A stretch of DNA of 64,000 bases from positions 10,932,001 through 10,996,000 of the forward strand of contig NZ_JAPNKE010000002.1 in assembly GCF_026626665.1 (NCBI RefSeq), read 5' to 3'. The position numbers and the translations under genes were made by a program. The DNA comes from Nannocystis pusilla. GTDB taxonomy: Bacteria > Myxococcota_A > Polyangia > Nannocystales > Nannocystaceae. The notes below the pieces were generated by a model that was not told where the DNA came from, searched no databases, and worked only from the letters and a program-made list of their open reading frames with translations. Of the stretch, positions 54,139 through 62,638 are shown in pieces; the stretch's first letter is position 1, and each line of letters begins with the position of its first letter.

Positions 54139-54456
54139 ATGGACCCCGAAGCGGCTGTGGCGCTCGCACGCGCGGTTCTCGTCGATCTGGCCGCTGGCGA
54201 GGCCCGGGCGATCTCGGCGGCGCTCCAGCCGGTCCTGGCGAGCCTTCGGGCCCTGCCGGACCCGCGTGCGGAGGGTGCGCCGGACGCCCGCCAGCGCGCA
54301 GAGCAGGTCCTGCGCGCGGACGTCCCGGGCCCGGCGCTGGCGCAGTCGCAGGCGCTCGCCGGGGTGCCGTCGACCACCCCCGACGGCCTGGTGCGGGTGG
54401 CCGCGTTCGCGGCGGCCGAGGTGTCGTCGCTGTCACGCGAGGGCGGCGGGTCGTGA
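54139..54456 (+). CDS. gatC: Asp-tRNA(Asn)/Glu-tRNA(Gln) amidotransferase subunit C
   Basis: 105 residues from ATG 54139 (an in-frame GTG lies at 54118). Small helical protein with the GatC C-terminal pattern AEQVLRADVPGPALAQSQAL and GVPSTTPDGLVRVAAF. It wraps around GatA and stabilises the heterotrimer. Sequence is weakly conserved as usual; assignment is secured by the 4-bp overlap (GTGA) with gatA and by gatB further on. Confidence 0.85.
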   Translation: MDPEAAVALARAVLVDLAAGEARAISAALQPVLASLRALPDPRAEGAPDARQRAEQVLRADVPGPALAQSQALAGVPSTTPDGLVRVAAFAAAEVSSLSREGGGS

Positions 54457-56459
54457 CCGCGGACCGCGCGCGGATCGTCGCACTCACCGCCGGTGAGCTC
54501 GCCGACGCCGTGCGGGCCGGGACGATCGCCGCGGTCGAGGTGGCCCGCGCCTACCTCGACCAGGTCGAGGACACCGCCGGCCGCCTCGGGGCCTACGTGC
54601 GCACGACGCCGGCGCTGGCGCTGGCCGAGGCCGCTGCGGTCGACGCGGCGCGGGCGCGCGGCGAGCCGCTCGGCCCGCTGGCGGGGGTGCCGTATGGCCT
54701 GAAGGACAGCCTGGTGACCGCCGGGGTCGTGACGGCCGCGGGCTCGCGGATCCTCGCCGGCTGGGTCCCGCCCTACGACGGCGCCCAGGTCCGACGCATG
54801 CGCGCGGCCGGGGCGGTGCTGCTCGGCAAGCTGGCGCTCGACGAGTTCGGCATGGGCGCGCACGGGGACCTGTGTGTGGATGTCCCGGAGGACAGGCGAG
54901 GCGTGGTTGGTGGGGCGCACCGCGGAGGGGACATGTGGCATGTTCCAAGGGACATGTCCCAAGATGCATCCTCCGCGCGGAGCGAGGAGCCGGGAGCGCG
55001 ACGACCGGGGCAGGGCGCCGCAGCGGGCGTATGGCCTTCTGGACACGTCGCTGAGGGCTCGTCGAACGGAGCCGCGGGACGGGGGCTGGATCCTCGCGGT
55101 CACTGGCCTTCGGGGCATGCCCCTGGTGACTCGTCGCGCGGGGCCGCGGGACGGGGGCTGGATCCCCGCAGTCACTGGCCTTCGGGACATGCCCCTGGTG
55201 ACTCGGCGAACGGGGCCGCGGGACCGGGGCGGGATCCTCGCAGCCCCTGGCCTTCGGGACATGTCCATGGGGACCCTGCGCGCGGGGCCGCGGGGCGCGG
55301 CTGGACGGGTCCTCGCAACCCCTGGTCTTCGGGACATGTCCCCGGGGGCTCGTCGAGCGGGGCGGCTGCGGCGGTCGCGGGGCGGGCGGCGGCGGTGGCC
55401 GTCGGCAGCGACACGGGCGGATCGATCCGCGTGCCGGCGGCCCGCTGCGGGCTCGTCGGCCTGCGCCCGACCTGGGGCCGGGTGTCGCGGGCCGGCCTGG
55501 TCGCGTTCGCCTCGAGCCTCGACACGGTCGGCCCGCTGGCGCGCACCGTCGACGACGCGGCGCGTGTCCTCGCCTGTCTCGCCGGACATGACCCCGAGGA
55601 CAGCACGTCGCTGCGCGCGCCGGTGCCGGACTACGCGACCATGGCGGCGCGCGGGCGGAGCGACGGGCTGCGCGGGGTGACGATCGGGGTCGACCGCGCC
55701 GGCCTCACGGGCGTCGAGCCGGCGGTGGCGGAGGCGTTCGCGGCGGCGCTGGCGACCCTGGCGGGAGCCGGGGCGGCGATCGTCGAGGTGGCGCTGCCGG
55801 ACCCGGCGCAGGCGCTGACGGCTTACGCGGCGCTGTCGGCGGTCGAGGCGGTCAGCAACCTGGCGCGCTACGACGGGGTGCGCTTCGGTTTATGTGTCCC
55901 GAAGGACAGCTTCGCCGCGACCGCGGCCGCGACCCGGGGCGCCGGCTTCGGGCTCGAGGTCAAGCGCCGGCTGGTGCTCGGGGCGTGGCTGCAGGCGCAT
56001 CCGGACCTGCAGGCGCGGGCGCGGGCGGCCCGGGCGACGGCGACGGCGGGGCTGGCGGCGGCGCTCGGAGGTTGTGACGCGTTGGCCAGCCCGACCTGCG
56101 CGGAGGCCGGCGTGCCCATTTTTTTAGAAGATGTCCCGGAGGACAGGCAGGTCGCGGCCCGGACGGCGGCCGACCTCGCCGTCGATCGCTTCACGGTGGC
56201 CGCCAGTCTGGCCGGGCTGCCGGCGCTGTCGCTGCCGTGCGGCCTGACCGCGGGCGCGCCGGCGCTGCCGATCGGGCTCCACCTCGTGGGCCGGCGGCTC
56301 GCGGAGGGGCAGCTGCTGGCGATCGCGGCGGCCTTCGAGGCGGCGACGCCGTGGCGCGCGCTTGCTCGCGGGCCCGGAGGGTGCGTGATGCGGTGCGAGA
56401 GGTCGGCGGCGATGCGACGCGGGAGGTCGCAGATGTTCGCGGGCCCGGAGGTTGCGTGA
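54453..56459 (+). CDS. gatA: GatA amidase subunit with a large in-frame repeat insertion
   Basis: Amidase-signature subunit that releases ammonia from glutamine for tRNA-dependent amidation. The catalytic triad is present: Lys84 in GVPYGLKDSL, the cis-Ser in VPGGSSSGAA (about 300-302) and the nucleophile Ser324 in GSDTGGSIR. Between LDEFGMGAHG (about 138) and PRNPWSSGHVPGG (about 287), where other GatA proteins have about ten residues, there are about 150 extra residues: a linker of about 50, then four copies of a 24-residue unit with WPSGHAPGDSS before the genuine fifth. The length of 668 compares with about 485 usually. The C-terminal 30 residues are read from a second tandem repeat. Start GTG 54453 overlaps the gatC stop. 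Confidence 0.88.
   Translation: MTADRARIVALTAGELADAVRAGTIAAVEVARAYLDQVEDTAGRLGAYVRTTPALALAEAAAVDAARARGEPLGPLAGVPYGLKDSLVTAGVVTAAGSRILAGWVPPYDGAQVRRMRAAGAVLLGKLALDEFGMGAHGDLCVDVPEDRRGVVGGAHRGGDMWHVPRDMSQDASSARSEEPGARRPGQGAAAGVWPSGHVAEGSSNGAAGRGLDPRGHWPSGHAPGDSSRGAAGRGLDPRSHWPSGHAPGDSANGAAGPGRDPRSPWPSGHVHGDPARGAAGRGWTGPRNPWSSGHVPGGSSSGAAAAVAGRAAAVAVGSDTGGSIRVPAARCGLVGLRPTWGRVSRAGLVAFASSLDTVGPLARTVDDAARVLACLAGHDPEDSTSLRAPVPDYATMAARGRSDGLRGVTIGVDRAGLTGVEPAVAEAFAAALATLAGAGAAIVEVALPDPAQALTAYAALSAVEAVSNLARYDGVRFGLCVPKDSFAATAAATRGAGFGLEVKRRLVLGAWLQAHPDLQARARAARATATAGLAAALGGCDALASPTCAEAGVPIFLEDVPEDRQVAARTAADLAVDRFTVAASLAGLPALSLPCGLTAGAPALPIGLHLVGRRLAEGQLLAIAAAFEAATPWRALARGPGGCVMRCERSAAMRRGRSQMFAGPEVA
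54879..54965. repeat. Palindromic elements in the gatA insertion
   Basis: GATGTCC-CGGA-GGACAGGC (54879-54897; the same 19 bases recur at 56130-56148 in gatA) and 54929-54965 with GGGACATGTGGCATGTTCC and GGGACATGTCCC. They are read in frame as DVPEDR and DMWHVPRDMS. Confidence 0.7.
55012..55371. repeat. 72-bp in-frame tandem repeat array inside gatA
   Basis: Five units anchored on GGCCTTCGGGACATG at 55033, 55105, 55177, 55249 and 55324, giving steps of 72, 72, 72 and 75 bp. Each encodes a variant of GAAGRGLDPR-HWPSGHAPGDSS. Only the last unit matches the conserved PRNPW...PGGSSSGAA motif of GatA, so the others are copies of the cis-Ser loop. Every unit carries a version of the GGACATGTCC palindrome. 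All steps are multiples of three. Confidence 0.92.
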
Positions 56460-56640
56460 TGCGGTGCGAGAGGTCGGCGGCGATGCGACGTGGTGGGTCG
56501 CAGATGTTCGCGGTCGGGGAGGGTGCGTGATGCGTGCGCATGGTCGGCGGCGATGCGACGAGGTCGCAGATGTTCGCGGGCCCGGAGGGTGCGTGATGCG
56601 GTGCGAGTGGTCGGCGATGCGACGCGGGAGGTCGCAGAAG
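56365..56640. repeat. 71-bp tandem repeat at the gatA/gatB junction
   Basis: Copies at 56365-56435 (71 bp), 56436-56506 (71 bp), 56507-56572 (66 bp) and 56573-56640 (68 bp), then a partial fifth copy leading into the gatB start. Each reads TTCGCGG(G/T)C..GGAGGGTGCGTGATGCG and ends GTCGCAGATG. Because 71 is not a multiple of three the reading frame changes per copy; gatA now stops at 56457-56459 in copy 2. The ancestral gatA stop was probably the GTGA overlap with gatB. Confidence 0.9.
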
Positions 56641-56660
56641 TTCGCGGTCGGGGAGGGCGC

Positions 56661-58125
56661 GTGACGGCGATCGAGTTCGTCCCGGTGATCGGGATCGAGG
56701 TCCACTGCCGGCTGAAGACCGCGAGCAAGCTGTTCTCCGCCTGTCCTTTGCGACCTGGCGCAGCGGCCAACTCGGCCACCGACCCGTACACCTGGGCGCT
56801 GCCGGGGACGCTGCCGACGATCAACGCCGAGGCCGTGGCGCTGGCGGTGCGGCTGGCGGCGGCGCTCGGCTGCGAGGTCGCCGAGGAGAGCGACTGGGAC
56901 CGCAAGCACTACTTTTATCCCGACCTGCCGAAGGGCTATCAGATCAGCCAGCACGCGCGCCCGCTGGCTCGCGGCGGCGCGATCGAGGTGCCCGATCCGG
57001 CGGCGGGGCCGTGGGCGACGCGGATGGTCGCGCTGCAGCGGCTGCACCTCGAGGAGGACGCCGCGAAGGTCCACGCCGGGGCGCTGCTCGATTACAACCG
57101 CGCCGGCGCGCCGCTGGTCGAGATCGTGACTGCGCCTGTGATCCGCAGCGCTGCGGAGGCTGCGCGGGTATTGCGGGCGCTGCGCTTGCTGCTGCTCCGC
57201 CTCGGTGTGTCCGATGCCACGATGGAGGATGGTTCGCTCCGCTGCGACGTGAATGTCTCGCTGCAGCGGCGCGGAGGTGCGGCGCCGGGGGTGCGCTGCG
57301 AGATCAAGAACCTCAACTCGTTCAACTTCATCGAGCGGGCCGTGACGGCCGAGGTCGAGCGCCAGGAGGCGCTGCTTGCCGCAGGAGAGCCGGTCACGCC
57401 GGTGACGCTGCGCTACGACCAGGCCCGCGCCGCGGTGCAGGTGATGCGCGTGAAGGAGACAGAGCTCGAATACCGCTGGCTCCCCGAGCCGGATCTGCCG
57501 CCGCTGCGCGTCGATCCGGCGGCGGCCGCGGCGGCGCGCGAGCCTCCCCGAGCTGCCCGAACGGACCCGCATGCGCTACTGCGTGCTCGGCCTGACGCCG
57601 CTCGAGGCGAGCACGCTGGTCGACGAACCTGTCCTCGGGGACTGGTTCGACGCGGCGCTCGACAGCCTCGGGCCGCGCGGGCCGGCGCTGGCGCGGCGGC
57701 TGTGCAAGTGGCTGACGGTCGAGCTGATCGGGCGCGTGCCGCCGGCGCAGCTGGCGTCTGCGAAAGTGGTGCCCGCGGCGCTCGCCGAGCTCGTCCGTAT
57801 GCTCGAGTGCGGCGAGGTCAGCGCACCGGCGGCGAAACAGATCCTGGATCTTCTGGTGGAAGAGGGCGGCGTCCCGGGAGGGATCGCCGCGCGCGAGGGC
57901 CTGGTCCTCGAAGACGACGACGCGGCGCTGACCGCCGCGATCGTCAGCGTGCTGCGTGGTTACCCGCGGCAGGTGGCGCAGTATCGCGCAGGAAAGGCGG
58001 CGTTGTGGGGATATCTTATTGGTCGGGTCATGCAGGTGCTGCGGGGTCGTGCCGACCCGCAACGCGTCCACAAACTCCTCGTGGTGGCGCTACATTCGCC
58101 GCCCCCAGGAGACGACACGATATGA
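56661..58125 (+). CDS. gatB: Asp-tRNA(Asn)/Glu-tRNA(Gln) amidotransferase subunit B (one frameshift)
   Basis: Kinase subunit that phosphorylates the misacylated tRNA carboxylate. Start GTG 56661 overlaps a TGA (GTGA) at the end of the junction repeat. It shows FVPVIGIEVHCRLKTASKLF, LPKGYQISQHARPLA, LHLEEDAAKVHAG, LLDYNRAGAPLVEIVTAPV and CDVNVSLQRRGG. The frame shifts near 57535 in GCGGCGCGCG and continues with SLPELPERTRMRYCVLG and the tail domain ending GYLIGRVMQVLRGRADPQRV. Total about 487 residues, normal for GatB. The stop overlaps the mtnA start. Confidence 0.92.
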
Positions 58126-59177
58126 CCAGCGAATCCAGCGCCATGCTCCGTCCGGTCAAGCTCAGCCCCGACGGCCGGGTGCTGCACCTGCTCGACCAGC
58201 GTTCGCTGCCCGAGCGCGAGGACTGGCTCGACCTCGAGGACGTCGAGTCGGTGGCGGAGGCGATCGAGCGGCTCGCGGTGCGCGGGGCCCCGGCGATCGG
58301 CTGCGCCGCGGCGCTCGGGCTCGTGGCGTCGTCGTGGCGCTTCTCCGACGACACCGTGATGTTCCGCGAGTCGTGCCTGATGGCGTGCGAGCGGCTGGCG
58401 CGGACCCGGCCGACCGCGGTCAACCTGTTCCACGCGCTCGCCCACATGCGCGGCGCGCTGGCCGAGTGCCCGGCCGGGCTCGCGGTCGCCGGCGTGCGCG
58501 GGCACCTGCACGCGGCGGCGCTGCGCTACGTCGACGACGAGCTGCGCGCGTGCCTGACGATGGCCGACCACGGCGCGCCGCTGATGCCCGAGGTCGGCAC
58601 GGTGCTGACGCACTGCAACACCGGGGCGCTGGCGACGGCGGGCTGGGGCACCGCGCTCGGGGTGATCCGGCGGGCCCACGCGAACGGCAAGAAGCTGCGC
58701 GTGCTCGCCGACGAGACGCGGCCGGTGCTGCAGGGCGCGCGGCTGACCGCGTGGGAGCTGCGGCACGACGGGATCCCCGTCGACGTCATCGCCGACAACA
58801 TGGCCGGCGCGCTGATGGCCCGCGGGGAGATCCACGCGGCCATCGTCGGCGCCGACCGCATCGCCCGCAACGGCGACGTCGCCAACAAGATCGGCACCTA
58901 CACCGTGGCGGTGCTGTGCCGCTACCACCAGATCCCGTTCTACGTGGCGGCGCCGTGGTCGACGATCGACCCGGCGACCGCGAGCGGGGCCGAGATCCCG
59001 ATCGAGGAGCGCGACCACAACGAGGTCCACCTCCACGGCGGCCGCCGCATGACCCCGGCCGGCGTCGGCGCCCGCAACCCCGCCTTCGACGTCACCCCGG
59101 CCGAGCTGGTCACCGCGTTCGTCACCGAGCGCGGGGTGTTCCGCCCGGCCACGCTGTCGGCGCTGATGGACTCTTAG
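58122..59177 (+). CDS. mtnA: Methylthioribose-1-phosphate isomerase
   Basis: Aldose-ketose isomerase of the methionine salvage pathway. 351 residues from ATG 58122, overlapping the gatB stop (ATGA). Motifs are LAVRGAPAIGCAAALG, PTAVNLFHAL, VLTHCNTGALATAGWG with the catalytic Cys, VLADETRPVLQGARLTAWEL, and VGADRIARNGDVANKIGTY with the catalytic Asp. No other salvage genes are in the window. Palindromic elements begin one base after the stop. Confidence 0.94.
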   Translation: MTSESSAMLRPVKLSPDGRVLHLLDQRSLPEREDWLDLEDVESVAEAIERLAVRGAPAIGCAAALGLVASSWRFSDDTVMFRESCLMACERLARTRPTAVNLFHALAHMRGALAECPAGLAVAGVRGHLHAAALRYVDDELRACLTMADHGAPLMPEVGTVLTHCNTGALATAGWGTALGVIRRAHANGKKLRVLADETRPVLQGARLTAWELRHDGIPVDVIADNMAGALMARGEIHAAIVGADRIARNGDVANKIGTYTVAVLCRYHQIPFYVAAPWSTIDPATASGAEIPIEERDHNEVHLHGGRRMTPAGVGARNPAFDVTPAELVTAFVTERGVFRPATLSALMDS

Positions 59178-59178
59178 A

Positions 59179-59230
59179 GCATGCCCTGAGGGGCATGCGC
59201 GAGAGGACATGTCCGCGAGGGCGTGTCCTC
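59179..59230. repeat. Palindromic element pair between mtnA and a convergent gene
   Basis: GCATGCCC-TGAG-GGGCATGC (59179-59198, 8-bp stem) and AGGACATGTCC-GCGA-GGGCGTGTCCT (59204-59229). They fill the 60-bp gap between convergent stops and may act as a bidirectional terminator. Confidence 0.75.
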
Positions 59231-59238
59231 TCGTGCGC

Positions 59239-60990
59239 TCACTTGCCGCGCGGCTTGGCGGGCGCCGGGGCGGGCTTGACCTGGCCTTGCAGCCAGGTCG
59301 TGAGCTGGCCGAGGAACGCGTGGTCGACGGTGCGGGCGGCGTCGAGGTAGCGGGCCGGGTTGGAGTTCTCGGGCTCGGGCTTGAACAGGTGGTCGAGGTC
59401 GGCGAACGGCCTGAGCTCGGCCTTGCGCTTGCGGCGCTTGGCCAGCTTCATCAGCTCTTGCGGGTCGCGGCCCGGGTCGACCTCGAAGTCCTTGTTGCCC
59501 TGGGCGATCCACAGCGGCGCCTCGCTGCCGGCGATCAGCGCCTCGGGCGAGACCTGTAGCATTTCCCGCACCCACAGCGCCTGCGCGGCCAGCTCGGGCG
59601 GCACGTTGTGGCCGGTCTTGAGCGCCTGCAGCGTCTTCTCCTGCGTCTTCTTGGCGTCGTCGCGGAGCTGGGGCGGCACCGCCTGCAGGGCAGCCTCGCC
59701 CTGCGAGCGCAGGATCTGCTCGTAGGGGCGGCCGGGGGTGGCGAGCAGGGCCACCGCCTTCACGCTTGGGTCTTCGGCGGCCAGGGTGAGGGCCTTCCAG
59801 CCGCCCTCGCCGTGGCCGACGAGGACGATGCGGTCGGGGTCGACCTCGTCCTGGACCAGCAGGGTCCGCAGCGCGCGGCGGGCGTCCTCGAGCTGGCCGA
59901 GGTACGAGACCGGGCCCTCGGCGCTGCTGCCGAAGCCGCGCTCGTCGAAGCGGAGGACCGCGAAGCCGGCCTCGGCGAGGGCGTCGGTGATGCTGTGGCT
60001 GCCGAGGTCGACCGGCGGCGGGCCGGCGAAGCCGAAGCGGTCCTGCTGGCCGGTGCCGGGCAGCAGCAGCGCTCCGGGGAACGGGCCGTTGCCCGGCGGC
60101 AGCAGGACCTCGCCGGCGAGCGCGGGCTCACCTGGCCTTCCGGGCAGCTCGACCTCGCGGCGGGTGAACTTGGCGCCCGGCGGCGGGCTGTACTCGAGGA
60201 CAGGTGGCCCCGCGATCGCCCACTCGGGCCAGGTCGGCGGCTGGACCGGGACCTGGACCTCGACGTCGTCGGCCTCGATCTGGATCTTCTCGATCCGGCC
60301 GTCGCGCAGCGCGATCGTCTCGCCGAGGTTGGTCTTGACCGTGGCCCGGCCGGGCGCCGCGGGGTCGGGGATCGTCAGCGTCGCCGTCCACTCGGTCGGC
60401 ATCGAGCCCGACAGGCTGACCAGGCGCCACGCCAGCTCGCCGGCCTCGAGGCGGCGCAGGCCGAACATCAGCTCCTCGTGGAAGATCGCCGAGAAGGCCA
60501 TGAACGCGTCGCCGCTGCGGTACGTGATCTCGTCGCGCTCGCGGCCGGAGCTGAAGTGGATCGCGTCGCCCTTGCGCTCGAAGGTCAGCTCGGCGGCGTT
60601 GCTGCGCTCGAAGCCGCGGACCAGGTCGCCGCGGGCGTCGACCACGATCTCGCCGGAGCTGCGCAGCGGCTCGGCCGGCTTGCCGTCGCGGCCGGGCGGG
60701 CGCAGCTCGATGCGGGTGGCGAAGCGGAAGTGGCCGGGTTCGCCGTCGACCGGGCCCTCGTAGCGGCCCCACGAGGTGCCGATCGGCTTGCCGGCCTGCA
60801 TCATCGTGTAGACCCGGACCTCGCCCGGGCGGTACAGCTTGTCGACCGCGGCGCCGGGCCACGCCAGCGTGACCTGTCCTTCGGAACCTGTCTCCGGGGA
60901 CTTGGACTCTTCCGTCGGGATCTTGAGGCAGGCGCTCGCGAGCGACAGCGCGAGGGCGGCGAGGGCGAGCGGGCGAGGGCGCATGCGCAC
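59239..60990 (-). CDS. Alpha/beta-hydrolase-fold lipoprotein lacking the nucleophile serine
   Basis: 583 residues: lipobox LALSLASACLK, an N-terminal beta-rich domain of about 260 residues (FRFATRIELRPPGRDG), then an alpha/beta-hydrolase domain. The domain has PFPGALLLPGTGQQDR, DALAEAGFAVLRFDERGFGSS and, at the nucleophile elbow, RIVLVGHGEGGWKAL. Members of this family normally have GHSxGG; here the Ser position is Gly (GGC). The later Asp region (APLWIAQGNKDFEVDPG) and His region (LRPFADLDHLFKP) are kept. Either it is a pseudoenzyme or one base is wrong. The substrate of related enzymes is unknown. Confidence 0.8.
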   Translation of the reverse strand: MRMRPRPLALAALALSLASACLKIPTEESKSPETGSEGQVTLAWPGAAVDKLYRPGEVRVYTMMQAGKPIGTSWGRYEGPVDGEPGHFRFATRIELRPPGRDGKPAEPLRSSGEIVVDARGDLVRGFERSNAAELTFERKGDAIHFSSGRERDEITYRSGDAFMAFSAIFHEELMFGLRRLEAGELAWRLVSLSGSMPTEWTATLTIPDPAAPGRATVKTNLGETIALRDGRIEKIQIEADDVEVQVPVQPPTWPEWAIAGPPVLEYSPPPGAKFTRREVELPGRPGEPALAGEVLLPPGNGPFPGALLLPGTGQQDRFGFAGPPPVDLGSHSITDALAEAGFAVLRFDERGFGSSAEGPVSYLGQLEDARRALRTLLVQDEVDPDRIVLVGHGEGGWKALTLAAEDPSVKAVALLATPGRPYEQILRSQGEAALQAVPPQLRDDAKKTQEKTLQALKTGHNVPPELAAQALWVREMLQVSPEALIAGSEAPLWIAQGNKDFEVDPGRDPQELMKLAKRRKRKAELRPFADLDHLFKPEPENSNPARYLDAARTVDHAFLGQLTTWLQGQVKPAPAPAKPRGK

Positions 60991-61042
60991 CGGGGATAGC
61001 CCAAGACGCCCGGCGATGCCACCGCCGCGGCGAGCGCGGCGC

Positions 61043-62497
61043 TCACAGGTCGCGACACAGGCGGAAGCTGTCGAAGCGGGTGATGTCGGGCAGCGGCTGG
61101 CCGCCGCTATAGCCCCAGACCTGAAGGCGGACCAGCGACTTGTTCGGGTCGAGCAGGGGCAGGATGTCGTGCAGGACCCACCCGGACAGCTGCTCGTTGA
61201 AGTAGAGCGTGCTGCCGGTGGTGTTGTCGGCGTAGCCCCACTCGACGTACATCGCCGGGTTGTCGGCCGCGTCGTGCCAGGTCCAGAAATTGGCGCTGAC
61301 GAGCTGGGCGACCGGGGTGGCGGCGAAGGTCTGCTGGACGTACCAGTTGTTGCTCGCCTCGGCGGCCCACACGCCGTCGTGCGGGTTCATCGTCACGGTG
61401 ACGCCGCCGTTGGTGGTCCACGGGGCCAGGGCGCCGGACTCGAAGCCCTCGTTGACGAGCAGGCTGATCTGGCCGGGCCCGCACAGCGACAGCACCTCGA
61501 CCTCGCAGGTCGGGCTGCAGCCGTCGCCCCCGACCGCGTTGCCGTCGTCGCAGTCCTCGCCGGCCTGGACGACGCCGTCGCCGCAGGCCTCGACCTCGCA
61601 GGTCGGGCCGCAGCCGTCGTCGGGGTCGGTGTTGCCGTCGTCGCAGGTCTCGCCGAGGCCGGCCTGGACGACGCCGTCGCCGCAGGCCTCGATCGCGCAG
61701 GTGTCGCTGCAGCCGTCCTCGGACACGGTGTTGCCGTCGTCGCAGGTCTCGCCGAGCTCCATCGTCAGGACGCCGTCGCCGCAGCTCTCGAGCACGCAGG
61801 CGGCGCTGCAGCCGTCGTCGGGGTCGGTGTTGCCGTCGTCGCAGGTCTCGCCGAGGCCGGCCTGGACGACGCCGTCGCCGCACGCCTCGAGCAGACAGGC
61901 GGCGCTGCAGCCGTCGTCGGGGTCGGTGTTGCCGTCGTCGCAGGCCTCGCCGAGGCTCGCCTGGACGACGCCGTCGCCGCACAGCTCGCTGACGCACTCG
62001 GCGCTGCAGCCGTCGCGGCCTTCGGTGTTGCCGTCGTCGCAGCCCTCGCCCGGGCCCTGGTCGCCGTCGCCGCAGACGTTGAGGAGGCAGCCGGCGAGGC
62101 ACGCCTGGCCGGGGCCGTTGTCCGGGCCGTCGTCGCACTCCTCGCCATTCTCATCCTCGACGATCTGGTTGCCGCACTGGGGCGGCTCGCCGGTGGTCGT
62201 GCCGTCGTCGGTGGTCGCGTCGGTCGTGGTGGTCGTCGTCGAGGTCGAGGGCTCGCCGGTGGTGCTCGAGTCGCCGTCGGAGGCGGTGCCGTCGTCCGTG
62301 TCCGAGGTCGTGGTCGGCGCGCCGGTGGTCGGCGCTTCGGTGGTCCCGGGCTCGGTCGAGCTGCCGCCGGTGGTCGTCGACGAGGGGCCCGGGGTGTCGG
62401 TGGTGGCGACGGCGTCGCCGCAGGCGGGTAGTGCCAGTAAAAGAGCGGTGGCGAGGGCCGGGGTCGCGCAGCGGGCGAAGTGCTTCATCGCAGCCAT
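61043..62497 (-). CDS. Lipoprotein with seven DUF4215-type Cys-rich repeats
   Basis: 484 residues (ATG 62497, or 62488). Lipobox ATALLLALPACGD, a Thr/Ser/Asp linker of about 75 residues, then seven tandem repeats of about 33 residues of the form CGDGVVQAGLGETCDDGN followed by DGCSAAC (DUF4215, the myxobacterial Cys-rich repeat). The C-terminal about 145 residues form a non-repeat domain (GQISLLVNEGFESGALAPW, WTWHDAADNPAMYVEWGYAD) like a carbohydrate-binding jelly roll. It is a probable surface adhesin. The Asp-rich DDGNTDPDDG loops may bind calcium. Confidence 0.88.
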   Translation of the reverse strand: MAAMKHFARCATPALATALLLALPACGDAVATTDTPGPSSTTTGGSSTEPGTTEAPTTGAPTTTSDTDDGTASDGDSSTTGEPSTSTTTTTTDATTDDGTTTGEPPQCGNQIVEDENGEECDDGPDNGPGQACLAGCLLNVCGDGDQGPGEGCDDGNTEGRDGCSAECVSELCGDGVVQASLGEACDDGNTDPDDGCSAACLLEACGDGVVQAGLGETCDDGNTDPDDGCSAACVLESCGDGVLTMELGETCDDGNTVSEDGCSDTCAIEACGDGVVQAGLGETCDDGNTDPDDGCGPTCEVEACGDGVVQAGEDCDDGNAVGGDGCSPTCEVEVLSLCGPGQISLLVNEGFESGALAPWTTNGGVTVTMNPHDGVWAAEASNNWYVQQTFAATPVAQLVSANFWTWHDAADNPAMYVEWGYADNTTGSTLYFNEQLSGWVLHDILPLLDPNKSLVRLQVWGYSGGQPLPDITRFDSFRLCRDL

Positions 62498-62537
62498 CGT
62501 ATCAGCGCCGCCGCGAGCGCGAGCGCGGGTGTGGATT

Positions 62538-62632
62538 CATATGTCCGAAGGGACATGTCATCGGCGGCGCCGTCGCACATGTCGGACCGGAGCTGCGCGC
62601 CGGCGAGCGGGCGACATGTCCGCAGGGACAGG
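62538..62632. repeat. Palindromic element pair between two lipoprotein/WD40 genes
   Basis: CATATGTCC-GAAG-GGACATGTC (62538-62559) and GACATGTCC-GCAG-GGACAGG (62613-62632), the second ending 7 bp before the stop of the WD40 gene (its 3' side). Confidence 0.75.
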
Positions 62633-62638
62633 CCCCGA

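Noticed and set aside
55012..55371. Regularly spaced repeats that might be taken for a CRISPR array
   Set aside because: Units are contiguous 72-bp coding repeats without unique spacers, lie inside gatA, and no cas genes are present.
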